From Hemerocallis citrina (Eukaryota; Streptophyta; Magnoliopsida; Asparagales; Asphodelaceae), in the NCBI GenBank assembly GCA_017893485.1, contig CM030363.1:85391730-85455729 (forward strand): a DNA stretch of 64,000 nucleotides. The letters run 5' to 3'. A program made the translations under genes and the position numbers. The notes beneath the pieces were generated by a model that was given only the letters and a program-made list of their open reading frames with translations, made no database searches and had not been told where the DNA came from. Within the stretch, counting starts at the first letter, position 1. Every line of letters starts with the position of its first letter. Shown here one piece after another: positions 1-10,580 of this stretch.

Positions 1-2100
1 TAATCGTCAAAAAGGCAAGTCATTCTTATCGAATATTTATTGTATCATATTCAATATTTTTATTGAATTCCGCAAGTGGACCCTATTGAATATCGTAAAA
101 TGTCATTGTATTCTATCGTTGGGATGCCACAGATTTATACGAGCGAATCCAAGTGGTAATCTCGACTTCATGCCTTCTTTTTGCCTCTAATGTATAAGGA
201 TCTTACATACACCCATGTAGTTATAGTTATTGAATATAAAAATAGGGAATTAATGACAACTAGCTATAGTAGATTGTATAAATTAGTTGACTGATAATGT
301 GATTGCTATTGATAAATTAGTTGAGTTGTAATTATTAGAATTATGGACATCATCTACCTTAATGCCATATTCGCATAAGATTGGTTCGCTGTGATTATGA
401 TTATTAAACTCCAATTTATAATTCTTAACTTTTAATCGTTTGATTCAAAATGAACTTGTTGACTATTCTGAAAATTACGCCAACCTGAACCTTATTGTGC
501 TGTTTCGACCTAGATAACTTCATTAAAATCAGAAACTCCCTGAAAATGAAACGTAGCCCTATTTGTCTAGATGTCAATAGACACCGGAACTTTCGAATTC
601 TGATTTATATCGCCCGAGTTATGACTCTTTTCCTACTGCTGCACTGTAATTCCAGATTCATGTACATAACATGTTAGGCTAATAAATTAAGTGAACTAAT
701 GATTATATATGGCCAAGATAAATTCCAGATTTGTAGATAACATGTTTAGGGTGATAAAAATTATTTTTACTGATTTTTGTAATGATTATTTACTGCATTT
801 ACAATTAAAATTAGACAACACTGACACCCAGCCAGAAACTAAAATCTGTAAAGAGCATTGAATTTCGCCTAGATATCATTGTCGGAATGTAGCTTTTAAG
901 TATGCGTCGGAACCGGGAAGGAGTCTAGTTTCTAGACCACCTGACGGATCCACTTTTGCTGTCTTGTAGCAACGAGAATTTTGATTTAGGTGCAGCAACC
1001 TACTACTGTCCAGAATTGGGATTCTATGTTTTACAATGTACAATTGTGTTTATAATATTATATTTAGTGTATTTAATTGTATAGAGTATATTGCATGATC
1101 CTAGGATTGTTTTGTCACCTTTACTAGCGTCCCTTATTAATCGCATTATTGTATAATAATTGAATAAAGAAAGTAAAGCAAGCCGGGGTTATGGGTTGAT
1201 TAGGGTAGTTGATGACATAGTGACTGTACTCGGAGCACGTGTTTCCCTAATTATCGGTATATCGGTTATCGGTTATTGGTTATTGGTTATATCGGTCATC
1301 GGTTAATTGCAGATTACTGACTTCAGTATCTCGATTGATTCGGTCATCGGCCATTATTGAATATTGTTCCCGAGTACAAGAACTATAGAATCTACCACCT
1401 TAGTCTAAACGAAATTGATTGTATGTATCGAACCTGTGGTACGGTACATATGGGACACAGTAGTACGTATATTAGCTAGGATTAAAAATGAATAATAGAC
1501 CTAAGGCTCTCATCACATTATCATTGCATATTGTTATCTTATTGAACAGTGTTATCGTTATTATTGCCATTATTGATATTGTTTATCGTTATCGTGATAA
1601 ATTATAGTTGTTGCATATTATACTATTATCTCTTTATCACTGTTCAACACTATTGACTTCATCGTTTATTGAATTCATTTCTATACCACTATTGCCATTG
1701 TTTCTCTGTGACTCCACTTGCATGTCCACGACTTGCTCTAAGGACCTTCTTTTTTCTCTTTTTAGATGAGCAACTTACAGGTATCCAAGGAGATTTACCT
1801 GACGAAATAGGAGAGCAGCATTGGTGAAAAAGATGTTTTACTGTGTCGCTAAATAAATGTTTTTTTATTTGAATACTTTAATAAATTTGAACAAATACTA
1901 TTTCTTTGTATTGTGGGCTTCGACCCGAATATTGTTTGTTAAATTTCCAGATGTTGGATTATTTTAATGTTGGTTATTTTTATGCTTAAATTTTCAATAT
2001 TGTTATTTATGTGATTACTCTTTCATTGCATGAGTGGTTGTTTTATTACTTGTTATATTGTCCAGTTGGATCAATAACAGCCTATGGATGACGCAAGTCA
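1..2100 (+). mobile_element. LTR fragment, family E (left edge cut by window)
   Basis: No coding region is supported here. The sequence is colinear with the family E LTR at 48048-56012: AAGGCAAGTC near position 14 matches 50502, the stretch ending in GATCC near 950 matches 51175, CTGTCCAGAATTGG near 1009 matches 51235 plus 54913, and the AAGCCGGGG...GTGTTTCCC block at 1181-1246 matches 55070-55143. It is AT-rich (TTATTG runs at 1540-1700). The right boundary is approximate. Short ORFs such as 495-677 look like chance. Confidence 0.6.
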
Positions 2101-2159
2101 TTTGCTGGGCCGCATCACGTGCTTACATTCTGTGTTTTTGGGAAGCGGGGAGTGATACT

Positions 2160-3032
2160 AATACTGATTATACCATGTTAATTTGATATTATTCCGTACG
2201 CATTCTTGTCTGTTGATAATCATAATAAAAGTAACCAAGCCGGAGTTTATGGGAAAGATCTAGTAGTGAGAAAGCATAGAAATGTGTACTTAGAAGGGGC
2301 CCATGTTTCCCATATGATTATCTGTTATCTGACCCTGTCTACATTACTTCTTATATGAAGCTGTAGAGGAGAAGAGAATCACTAGGTTCTATTTGTCTGT
2401 CTGGATCTGCTATCTGGCCCTATCTACATTACTTCTTATAGGAAAGTGTAGAGACGAAGAGAACCACTAGGTTCTATCTACCTGATCTGATTATCTGATA
2501 TCTATCTGAACCCTGAGTACACGGCCCTATATGATCTCCTACGAAATTTACAAACGCAACTGTTTTGAATGTAGCAACCACGTAATAAAAAGATGGCACA
2601 TGAAGTGCTACCTAGTTAGTAATTAATACAAGACTTACAAAAATCTAAATCTGTATCTGTATCTGAAATCTGAATCTGAATTTGCATCTGTTATACGTGT
2701 ATGACTATATGTTATCTAATTATCTGATTATCTATTATCTGTCTGACGCTAACATGTGACACCATTACTTGACACTATCTGTATATCTGTTTGCATATTA
2801 TCTGACACTTGACACTTGACACATGTTAGTATACCATGCTAGTTGATTCTGCCAAACCATGCTAGGTCTGTTTCTACTATTACTTAGATTTGTTTAGTTT
2901 TCCCCATGTGCTTGTATCCTACTTTATTTGTGACCCGCAACTTGCAATTGATGGGTACTTGTTTTCTTCTTTTCTCCTTCTCCTGCAAATTTACTAATTG
3001 CAGAACAGGATGGACGACTACCAGATTGTATT
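2160..3032 (+). mobile_element. LTR fragment, family D, truncated at 3032
   Basis: This stretch matches, in opposite orientation, the solo LTR at 51241-54907. The CCAAGCCGGAGTTT...GTGTTTCCC block at 2235-2320 equals the reverse complement of about 52325-52420, and the block around 2910-3030 (TTGTATCC, TTGCAGAACAGGATG) equals the reverse complement of about 51570-51710. It stops abruptly where the Tekay LTR starts at 3033. Repeated TATCTGA/TGACACTTGACAC runs (2640-2830) are low-complexity. No gene is visible. Confidence 0.6.
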
Positions 3033-3451
3033 TGTAGAACCCCGTATTTTCAAATATTATTTTTATATTTGAAAATGAATTTATTTTTGGAGATTTAATG
3101 AACATTTTCAGAAAAATTTATCCTTTGAACACGTGCAAAATACGTGCAAATACTTTTTGAGAAGTTGGAAAATTTCTTTCTATTCATGGAAAATCATTAT
3201 TTAATATTTGTGATTTATTTAGTATTTTTCCAGATTTTTCTGAAATTAATTGGAACTATTTGCAATTTTTGAAAAGAAAATATTGAGTTGAGTTTGTTTT
3301 GAATTCCGCTGTGTATTGAAAATGATTTGTTGTAATAAATGTTTGAAAATTTTTAGTGGTGTTGGTTATGTTTAATATTGCATTGAAGTGGATCACTGGG
3401 AATGTGCCACGTATTTTCTAAGATATCATATTAGAAATTCGGGGCGCTATA
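3033..3451 (+). repeat. 5' LTR of Tekay element, internally deleted
   Basis: Begins TGTAGAACCCC and ends GGGGCGCTATA. It matches the first 240 bases and last 179 bases of the 3' LTR but lacks 2457 bases (8664-11120 of the 3' copy). 419 + 2457 equals 2876, exactly the 3' LTR length. The break lies in a shared TGA trinucleotide. The missing part includes the TATA box, so this LTR should have no promoter. Confidence 0.92.
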
Positions 3452-3456
3452 GAGAT

Positions 3457-3468
3457 TGGTATCAGAGC
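3457..3468 (+). promoter_or_regulatory. Primer binding site (tRNA-iMet)
   Basis: TGGTATCAGAGC lies five bases after the 5' LTR end. It is complementary to the 3' end of initiator-methionine tRNA, the usual primer of plant copia and chromovirus elements. Confidence 0.9.
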
Positions 3469-3688
3469 GACGCTTCAATAGAAATACTAAACATGACATA
3501 AAAATAACCTAGGTGTGGACACTAGAGTGTGAGTACCTAGGTGTGGACATTAAAGAGTGAGTATCACATAGAACTAAATACGATGTTTTACCTTTGGGAT
3601 TCAATTGAGATTTTACCAAAGGTTATTGATGTGAGTTTGAATTGTGTGTGTGATGCTCTAACTTTTCCCTCTTTTTGCAGTATTCAAA
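3469..3688 (+). other. Untranslated leader with splice-like signals
   Basis: The leader between PBS and gag contains repeated GTGTGGACA and GTGAGTA motifs. It has good donor-like sites (GTGAGTAT at 3557, GTGAGTTT near 3630) and a pyrimidine tract ending TTTTTGCAG at 3680, eight bases before the probable gag ATG at 3689. The LARD leader (29270-29390) has related GTGGACATTAGA/GTGTGAGTACC repeats. The acceptor-like site may serve a leader intron; this is inference. Confidence 0.5.
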
Positions 3689-4781
3689 ATGGTTGCACCC
3701 AAGGGACAAGAATAGTGGAAACAATGAGGATGGATCTAGTAGTTCCCGAGGAAATGGGATCGACCTTGAGGCTGAATTTGCCAAGGTGTACCAGACGCTG
3801 AACACGCTGATGGCATTCAATATGGCGCAGCCGCAAGCGCAGCAACAAAATCCGCAGCCGAATCATGGAGCTGGACATGGATTGGTGAACGCTGATCCTA
3901 TTAAGCAGATTGAATCCTTTAAGAGGATGAAGCCGCCAGTCTTTGAGGGGCAAGCTGATCCAACTGCAGCAGATGGTTGGATTCGGAAGATGGAGACAAT
4001 CTTCGAGGTATCGGAGACTCCAGCAGCCAGCAAGGTGAAGTTAGCTTCTATGCAGCTTGAGAAGGACGCTGGTGTCTGGTGGGAGTCAGTGAAAAGGGCT
4101 TTGGGAGACCAGCAGTTGACTTGGGAAGCTTTTCTGGAGGAGTTCAGAGATCGCTTCTTTCCCCTAGATGTTCAGGAGAAGAAGACGACTGAGTTCTTGA
4201 ACCTTCAGCAGGGCAGCATGACCGTGCGGGAGTATGAGACCAAATTTGCTCAACTTTTGCGGTATGCACCAGAGTTGGTCGTTGATGAAGCAAAGAAGGC
4301 CAAAAAGTTTGAGCAGGGCTTGAGGCCAAGCTTGAGGTCGAGGATGATCCCGTTGGGCATCAGAAGATTCGACAAGCTGGTCAGGAGGGCAGCGATGACT
4401 GAGGAGGATATGGACCAGTTCCAGAAGAAGCAAGATACATGGAACCGGAACAAGAGGCCAGCATCAGGCCAGAGTGGGAAGGGATTCCCAGCGAAGCAGG
4501 CCAAATTCAGTGATCCAGTGCAGAAGGCACCAGCAGCTCAAGGGGTGACCTGTTATTACTGCAAGGAGGCAGGACATTACAAGTCAGCATGTCCGAAGTT
4601 GGCAAAGCAGGTTTGTTCCCAGTGTGGGCAGGCAGGACATACTCAGCCCCATTGTCCACAACAGAAGAAGGATGGTTCTGGTGGGAGCAAATTTCAGAAG
4701 AGGCAAGGGCGAGTATTTGCATTAACCGAGGAAGACGCTGGTAACTCGGAAAATGTAATACAGGGTATGCAAAAATTTTGA
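3689..4781 (+). CDS. gag: Gag (capsid and nucleocapsid) of Tekay element
   Basis: Structural protein that forms the cytoplasmic particle and packages element RNA. The capsid-type retrotransposon gag domain covers roughly 3895-4440 (PPVFEGQADPTAADGWIRKM, then WEAFLEEFRDRFFP and AKKFEQGLRPSLRSRM). Two CCHC zinc knuckles follow: CYYCKEAGHYKSAC at 4551-4592 and CSQCGQAGHTQPHC at 4614-4655. The likely start is ATG 3689 (MVAPKGQ), a common start for this group, but that frame reaches a stop after eight codons, so a one-base shift near 3708 separates the start from the main frame. The frame stops at TGA 4779-4781, which lies inside the intron-like segment 4765-4862; unspliced RNA would thus yield Gag alone. 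Confidence 0.9.
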
Positions 4782-4862
4782 ATTTTATTTTTGAATCAAT
4801 GTAATAAGTGAAACCTTTATTTGAGAACAATTTAAGATTGAGTATCATTCTTATTGTAATAG
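4765..4862 (+). other. Putative 98-bp GT-AG intron between gag and pol
   Basis: An AT-rich segment with a GTATGC donor after ACAGG (4760-4764) and a TTATTGTAATAG acceptor before GAG (4863). The gag frame (phase 0) is broken by the TGA at 4779; pol runs in phase 2 from 4865. Removing exactly 98 bases puts gag and protease in one frame with no residue out of place relative to related Gag-Pol proteins. Splicing of a similarly placed intron is documented for Ogre elements of the Tat lineage; I know of no description for Tekay-type elements. An insertion or decay event that mimics an intron is the alternative. Confidence 0.6.
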
Positions 4863-6980
4863 GAGTTGTTTTAATTAATGGAATAAAGGCAAAGATTTTA
4901 TTTGACACTGGTTCATCGCATACATTTGTATCGCCAAGTTTTGCAAAGATCTTAGGTGTGGAACCGAAGTTGTTCCTAGACAGGGTTTTGTCGGTGACAA
5001 CGCCGTCAGGTGAAGAGCTGATTGCGGATCGATATTACGAGGGCTGTGATATCGAGATTGGTGGAAGGTTGTTCGGCATTGATATGATCGAGCTGAAAGT
5101 ATTGGGTGTAGATGTTATCGTGGGCATTGATTGGATGGCAATATATGATGCCACAATCGAATGCAAGCAGAAGGAGGTGTTGGTGAAGGCACCAGGTGGA
5201 CCTGCAGTGACTTTCCAAGGAAAGAAGAAGATTTCGAAGGTGACTGCAATGGTATCTAAGATGGCAATTCCAGATGAAGTCAAGGGCATTCCGGTCGTCA
5301 GAGATTTTCCTCAGGTGTTCTTGGATGATTTTTCAGGACTACCGCCGTAGAGAGATGTGGAGTTTTGCATTAATGTTCAGCCCGGGAGTGCGCCAATTTC
5401 CAAGGCTCCGTACAGGATGGCACCTGTAGAGCAGGACGAAGTGAAGAAGCAGATTGAGGAGCTGTTGAGCAAAGGGCTTATCAGGCCGAGTTCTTCTCTG
5501 TGGGGAGCGCCAGTACTGTTAGTCAAGAAGAAGGATGGGTCAATGAGGATGTGCATTGACTATCGGGATTTGAATAGGGTGACTATTCAGAACAAGTATC
5601 CGTTGTCGCGGATTGATGATTTGTTCGACAGGCTTCGAGGAGCAGCTGTATTTTCGAAGATTGACTTGAGGTAGGGGTATCATCAGGCTCGAGTCAAGGG
5701 GGAAGATGTGAGTAAGACAGCTTTCAGGACTCTTCATGGGCTCTATGAGTTTCTGGTAATGCCATTCGGGTTGACGAATGCGCCAGCAGTTTTCATAGAT
5801 ATGATGAATCGGGTTTTGAGGCCATTTATCGACTCCTTCGTGGTAGTATTCATCGATGATATTTTGGTGTATTCAAAGTCGGAGGAGGAGCATTCTACGC
5901 ACTTGACAGCGGTGTTACAGAAATTGCAGGAGCATAGCTTGTATGCCAAGTTGTCGAAATGTGAGTTTTGGAAGTCTGAGGTAGCTTTCCTTGGTCATAT
6001 TCTTTCTAAGGAGGGAGTAGCTACTGATCCTCAAAAAGTTGAAGCAGTGAAGGATTGGCCCAGGCCGACGTCTGTGAAGGAAGTCAGGAGTTTCTTGGGT
6101 TTAGCTGGTTACTACAGGAGATTTGTCCAAGGATATTCTCAGATTACAGTCCCTTTGACAGGTTTGACCCGTTAGAATGTGGCATTTGTGTGGACAGATA
6201 AGTGCGAGGAGAGTTTCCTTGAGTTAAAGGAAAGGTTGACTACTGCACCTATCTTAGCTTTGCCGCAAGCAGGGAAGGATTATGATATCTACAGTCATGC
6301 ATCTCTCAGAGGTTTGGGATGTGTCTTGATGCAAGAAGGCAAGGTTATTGCTTATGGTTCGAGGCAATTGCGTCCGCATGAGAGGAATTACCCGATGCAT
6401 GATTTAGAGCTAGCAGCTATCATTTATGCCTTGAAGCTGTGGAGGCATTTTGTTTATGGTGAGAAGGTTAATATGTACACTGACCACAAGAGCCTGAAGT
6501 ACATTTATCAGCAGAAGGATCTAAATCTTCGGCAGAGAAGGTGGTTGGAGGTATTGGAAGACATTCTTCCCGAGATCAAGTATCATCCGGGCAAGGCCAA
6601 TGTGGTGGCTGATAGACTTAGCAGGAAAAGTAGTTTATCAAGTTTGATCACTACTCGCAGTAAGTTGGCAGCAGAGATCGATCAGGTAGGTATCGAGGTG
6701 GTACTGCAAGGTTTAGGGGCATCTTTGGCTCAGTTGAGGCTGCAGCCGTCCTTGAGAGAGAGGATTATGAAAGGTCAGAAATCAGACTCAGAGATTCAGA
6801 ATATGTTGCAACAGGTTTCTGAAGGCAAGCTATCAGAGTTTCGTGTCCAAGATGGAGTTCTTTGGTTGGGTGAGAGGTTGTGTGTTCCAGATAATGCAGA
6901 TTTGAGAGAGAGTATCTTACAGGAAGCACACAGTACCTTGTTGTCAGTTCATCCAGGAGGCACGAAGATGTATAGGGACC
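4863..6980 (+). pseudogene. pol: Pol: protease, reverse transcriptase, RNase H (broken)
   Basis: Aspartic protease active site DTGSS at 4904-4918. RT begins near 5357, with [29 protein letters not shown] and MPFGLTNAP motifs and the catalytic FIDD at 5849-5860. RNase H follows from about 6180 ([25 protein letters not shown]). One frame (phase 2) is interrupted by TAG stops at 5348, 5672 and 6173, so no full polyprotein can be made. The first RNase H catalytic Asp, normally in a YSDAS-type motif, is His here (CAT at 6296), a further disabling change. Near 6980 the frame changes to that of the integrase, consistent with loss of about two bases in an ACCAAACAG stretch. Confidence 0.92.
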
Positions 6981-8174
6981 AAACAGCACTTTTGGTGGTC
7001 TGGTATGAAGCGGGATGTAGCAGATTTTGTGGCAAGGTGTCTAACTTGTCAGCAGATCAAAGCAGAAAACCAGAGACCTGGAGGTTTGTTACAGCCGTTA
7101 CCCATTCCGGAGTGGAAGTGGGAGAATATCAGTATGGATTTCATCACAGGTTTGCCGAGGAGTTCGAAGGGCAATGACTCGATTTGGGTTGTTGTGGACC
7201 GTTTGACTAAGTCGGCTCACTTTCTAGCCATGAAGATTACTTGGTCGATGGAGAAATTGGCTGAGTTGTACATTGGGGAAATTGTGAGACTTTATGGAGT
7301 TCCTGTGTCGATTGTATCCGACAGAGATGCAAGGTTTACTTCAAGGTTTTGGAAGAGCCTACAAGCAGCTTTGGGCACCAGAACTGATTTCAGTACAGCT
7401 TTTCATCCACAGACCGATGGTCAGACTGAGAGGGTGAATCGAGTGCTGGAAGATATGTTGAGGGCTTGTGTTATGGATTTCGGTGGTAGTTGGGAAAGAT
7501 ACTTGGCATTGGTTGAGTTTGCTTATAACAACAGTTACCATGAGAGTATTGGGATGGCACCGTATGAGGCTTTGTACGGGCTGAGGTGCAGGACACCTGT
7601 TTGTTGGTATGAGGTTGGCGAGAGGCAAATGTATGGTCCCGAGATCGTACAGCAGAGATCAGAGCAGATTGAGCTGATTCGCAAGAGATTGGTTAAGGCT
7701 CAGAGTCGGCAGAAGAGTTATGCTGATACACGACGAAGAGACTTGGAGTTTGAGGTTGGGGATGCGGTTTTCCTCAAGGTTTCTCCGACCAAGGGAGTGA
7801 TCAGGTTTGGTAAGGGAGGCAAGTTGGCGCCAAGGTATATTGGTCCATACAGGATCATGGAGCGGATTGGCCAGACAACATATAGATTGAAGCTTCCAGA
7901 GGATTTGGCACAAGTGCATGATGTATTCCACGTGTCATTGTTGAGGAAGTATGTGCCAGATCAGAATCATCAGTTGGTAGAGATTCCTGAAGATTTACAG
8001 GTGAACTTGAGTTACAAGGAACGGCCTGTTGAGATCGTTGATCGTAGGGAGAAAGTTCTCAGGCGCAAGGTGATACCTATGGTCAAGGTGTTGTGGAGGA
8101 ATCAACAGTTTGATGAGGCTACTTGGGAGCCTGAGGATCGCATGCAGAAGGATTTTCCTGAACTTTTTGCATGA
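6981..8174 (+). CDS. int: Integrase with C-terminal chromodomain
   Basis: Catalyses insertion of element cDNA; in chromoviruses the chromodomain directs it to particular chromatin. Open from about 6981 to the TGA at 8174. The end of the HHCC zinc motif is seen as [10 protein letters not shown] (7050-7080). The D,D-35-E core is intact: D in [10 protein letters not shown] in [11 protein letters not shown] in GQTERVNR with exactly 35 residues between the second D and E. The [19 protein letters not shown] segment is the usual C-terminal barrel region. The chromodomain lies at about 8010-8165 ([33 protein letters not shown]). It ends the polyprotein, as in Tekay elements. Confidence 0.92.
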   Translation, partial: KQHFWWSGMKRDVADFVARCLTCQQIKAENQRPGGLLQPLPIPEWKWENISMDFITGLPRSSKGNDSIWVVVDRLTKSAHFLAMKITWSMEKLAELYIGEIVRLYGVPVSIVSDRDARFTSRFWKSLQAALGTRTDFSTAFHPQTDGQTERVNRVLEDMLRACVMDFGGSWERYLALVEFAYNNSYHESIGMAPYEALYGLRCRTPVCWYEVGERQMYGPEIVQQRSEQIELIRKRLVKAQSRQKSYADTRRRDLEFEVGDAVFLKVSPTKGVIRFGKGGKLAPRYIGPYRIMERIGQTTYRLKLPEDLAQVHDVFHVSLLRKYVPDQNHQLVEIPEDLQVNLSYKERPVEIVDRREKVLRRKVIPMVKVLWRNQQFDEATWEPEDRMQKDFPELFA

Positions 8175-8410
8175 GTGTATTTCTTTTGTGTGATTGTAAT
8201 TCTTTGAATGATAATACTTTGATTTGAATTGTATTCCTTCTATTTTGATTGAATTGTCATATGCAATTGTTTGAACTATGTTTCTATTATGAGATATTGA
8301 TTTCTTTGTTGATATATTGTTTGGACTATGTTCTATTTATGAGATATTATTTCTTGTGATGATATGTTGTTTGGACTCATTAGTAGTAGTTCTGAGGACA
8401 GATCTCTTCT
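8175..8410 (+). other. 3' untranslated region of Tekay element
   Basis: AT-rich, non-coding. It holds two copies of a TTTGGACTATGTTTCTATTATGAGATAT-like unit (8270-8345), a short imperfect tandem duplication of about 60 bases, then leads into the polypurine tract. Confidence 0.6.
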
Positions 8411-8423
8411 AAGGGGGGAGTGA
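8411..8423 (+). promoter_or_regulatory. Polypurine tract
   Basis: AAGGGGGGAGTGA directly precedes the 3' LTR. It primes plus-strand DNA synthesis. The LARD has the same tract before its 3' LTR (40712-40725). Confidence 0.9.
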
Positions 8424-8895
8424 TGTAGAACCCCGTATTTTCAAATATTATTTTTATATTTGAAAATGAATTTATTTTTGGAGATTTAATGAACATTTTC
8501 AGAAAAATTTATCCTATGAACACGTGCAAAATACGTGCAAATAATTTTTGAGAAGTTGGAAAATTTAGTTCTATTCATGGAAAATCATTATTTAATATTT
8601 GTGATTTATTTAGTATTTTTCCAGATTTTTCTGAAATTAATTGGAACTATTTGCAATTTTTGAGAAAAGCAGGACCTTCTTGTAAATTTGACATTTTTAG
8701 GGGTTTAAGTGCAAAATGTGATTTCTGGACGTTTTGAACAGTATTAATTGAGATTTAGAATGTATATTTTCTTATAAATCCTAATTTGAATGAGTTTTGA
8801 TGGAATTTCCAAAGAACGATCTATATATGTAAATTGTATTTTGGAAATGGTTGTTTTGCAAAGTTGCGGGTAAAACCCTAATTATCAATCTGGCA

Positions 8896-8903
8896 TATAT
8901 AAG
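8896..8903 (+). promoter_or_regulatory. LTR TATA box
   Basis: TATATAAG about 470 bases into the LTR, followed by a C-rich CCCCCAGCCGTC stretch where transcription probably starts (about 8925). The corresponding region is missing from the 5' LTR. Confidence 0.65.
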
Positions 8904-9027
8904 AGATTTTTCCCCCAGCCGTCATTGCTGATAAAATACTGAATTTTGGGAGATTTATTTCGGTGGAGCAAGGAACCTTTGGATCTAGCAAAAGGAGGAT
9001 TCTTTTCGTGGACTTTTCTCAAATTCT

Positions 9028-9036
9028 AAGGTGAGA
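9028..9036 (+). promoter_or_regulatory. Splice-donor-like site downstream of LTR TATA
   Basis: AAGGTGAGA sits about 130 bases after the TATA box. Equivalent sites occur in the LARD LTRs (GAGGTGAGT at 26731 and 41787) and, as a GC-type donor AAGGCAAGT, in families E (50502; also near position 12) and D (reverse strand near 53836). Position and conservation suggest the start of a long leader intron; not proven. Confidence 0.45.
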
Positions 9037-9547
9037 GATATAAAAATTGTTTTGTTGTTTGATTCATGTGAGTGATCTTGTTTGTTTGTTCGACTTTGAG
9101 AATATTATAATTCGTCTTGTTGATTGATCTATGTGTGCAAGTATCATGATGAAATGATTGGATGATGTGAACAATATAGATATTGTATTGAGGTAGTAAT
9201 CATGTGAATAATTGAGAATGAAATAGTAGATCTTTATTATTAAAATTGTTTACTAAAGCATGTTGAGTTTTGAGTATGAACATCTGGACATTAGATCAAT
9301 AAATCAGATTTTGATTTAGAATTATGAAAGAGAGTTAGATTTTGTAAAACCTTAAAGAAAGGATTTGTGATTTAGAACATGAGAACGTAGATCTTGACAT
9401 ATTGATGTTTGAGTGATATATATACATATACCTAATGAAGATTCGTTGAGATTTATTATTTTCCTGAATACGAACTATTTTCATAACATTGATCATTAGA
9501 AAGCTTCAGAATTCGATTTTGTAATCAGACCTAATTTTGAAATCTGT

Positions 9548-9905
9548 AGGCCGACAGTCGACTGGCTTACTGTACAGTCGACTGGCACGAGCCTGACACT
9601 TCGCTTTAGAATCTTTGAAAAAGTTGTTCTGGACAGTCGACCTAGCCAGTAGGCAGTCGACTGGTCCACTGAGGAATATTATTTTGTAAAATTTATTAGT
9701 CCTTTCTGGACAGTCGACCTATGACTCCTTTAAGTCGACTTATATACTTAGAATATTTTTGAGAAGATTATTGGAAATTACCTCTGGTAAGTCGACTGAC
9801 CCTCTTGTAAGTCGACTGTTATGAGACTTAGTTTATTTTTGTAAATTTTGGGAAATTTTGTCCTCTGGACAGTCGACTTATCATTAGTATGAGTCGACTG
9901 GTACT
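9548..9905 (+). repeat. Array of GTCGAC palindromes
   Basis: Ten GTCGAC hexamers occur between 9557 and 9898, mostly as CAGTCGAC, AAGTCGACT or CAGTCGACTG, at 20-60 base spacing. By chance about 0.1 would be expected in 350 bases. The LARD LTRs have the same array at 27561-27891 and 42618-42975. Function unknown. Confidence 0.85.
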
Positions 9906-10299
9906 GAAGGATCTTTGTGAACTTTAGTGCTATTTCGAATGATTGGTTCTTCAGATAATTCAGTCTATACTTGACATTCAGTTCAGTATTTGATTAAGCA
10001 TTTGACTTTGAGATATTCAGTTAAGTATTAAGTTTGAGACTTTTAGTTGAGCCACTTGTTTAGTGGAACTTTAGTTTAGACTTTTGAGTTTGAGTCTCTA
10101 GAGGTGTGTGACCCTAGTATACCGGTCTTGAGTATTTGTTGAGGCCCACTGAGGCATTTCAGTTATTGAGTTTGAATTTAGGCCGGTAGGGTATATCACT
10201 CTAGGAGATTCGTTGAGTAAACCATTAACCCAAAATGATAAGGACAGACACTAGTGGTGATATGATGAACGGGAACGTGAGTCAAGAACCTCAGTATTG

Positions 10300-10580
10300 C
10301 TTTCGGTGTGGGATTTAATCTCCGGAATTATCACAGTAGATTATTAGTGGTGTGGGATATGTCTCCGGAATTATCACAGTCTTGTGGTGTGGGACAATCT
10401 CCGAAATTATCACGGTAACTATTTGTGGTGTGGGATTGATCTCCGGCATTATCGGAGTCGAGGTGAAGCACACGTGGTATATTGTGGTGACGTGTCAATA
10501 TTTCGGTGTGGGATGATCTCCAGAATTATTCAAGTGAAATATCTAGGGTGTGGGATCCATCTCCGGAATTATTGGGCATG
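10300..10580 (+). repeat. CTCCGGAATTATC repeat array in LTR
   Basis: At least five imperfect copies of a GTGTGGGAT...CTCCGGAATTATC unit, 35-60 bases apart. Matching arrays sit at 28280-28520 and 43360-43600 in the LARD LTRs. An ORF at 10384-10581 is only the translation of this repeat. Confidence 0.75.

Noticed and set aside
1..3032. A possible host gene at the left edge
   Set aside because: No ORF over 75 codons with sensible composition; the whole stretch is colinear with LTR families E and D found elsewhere in the window.
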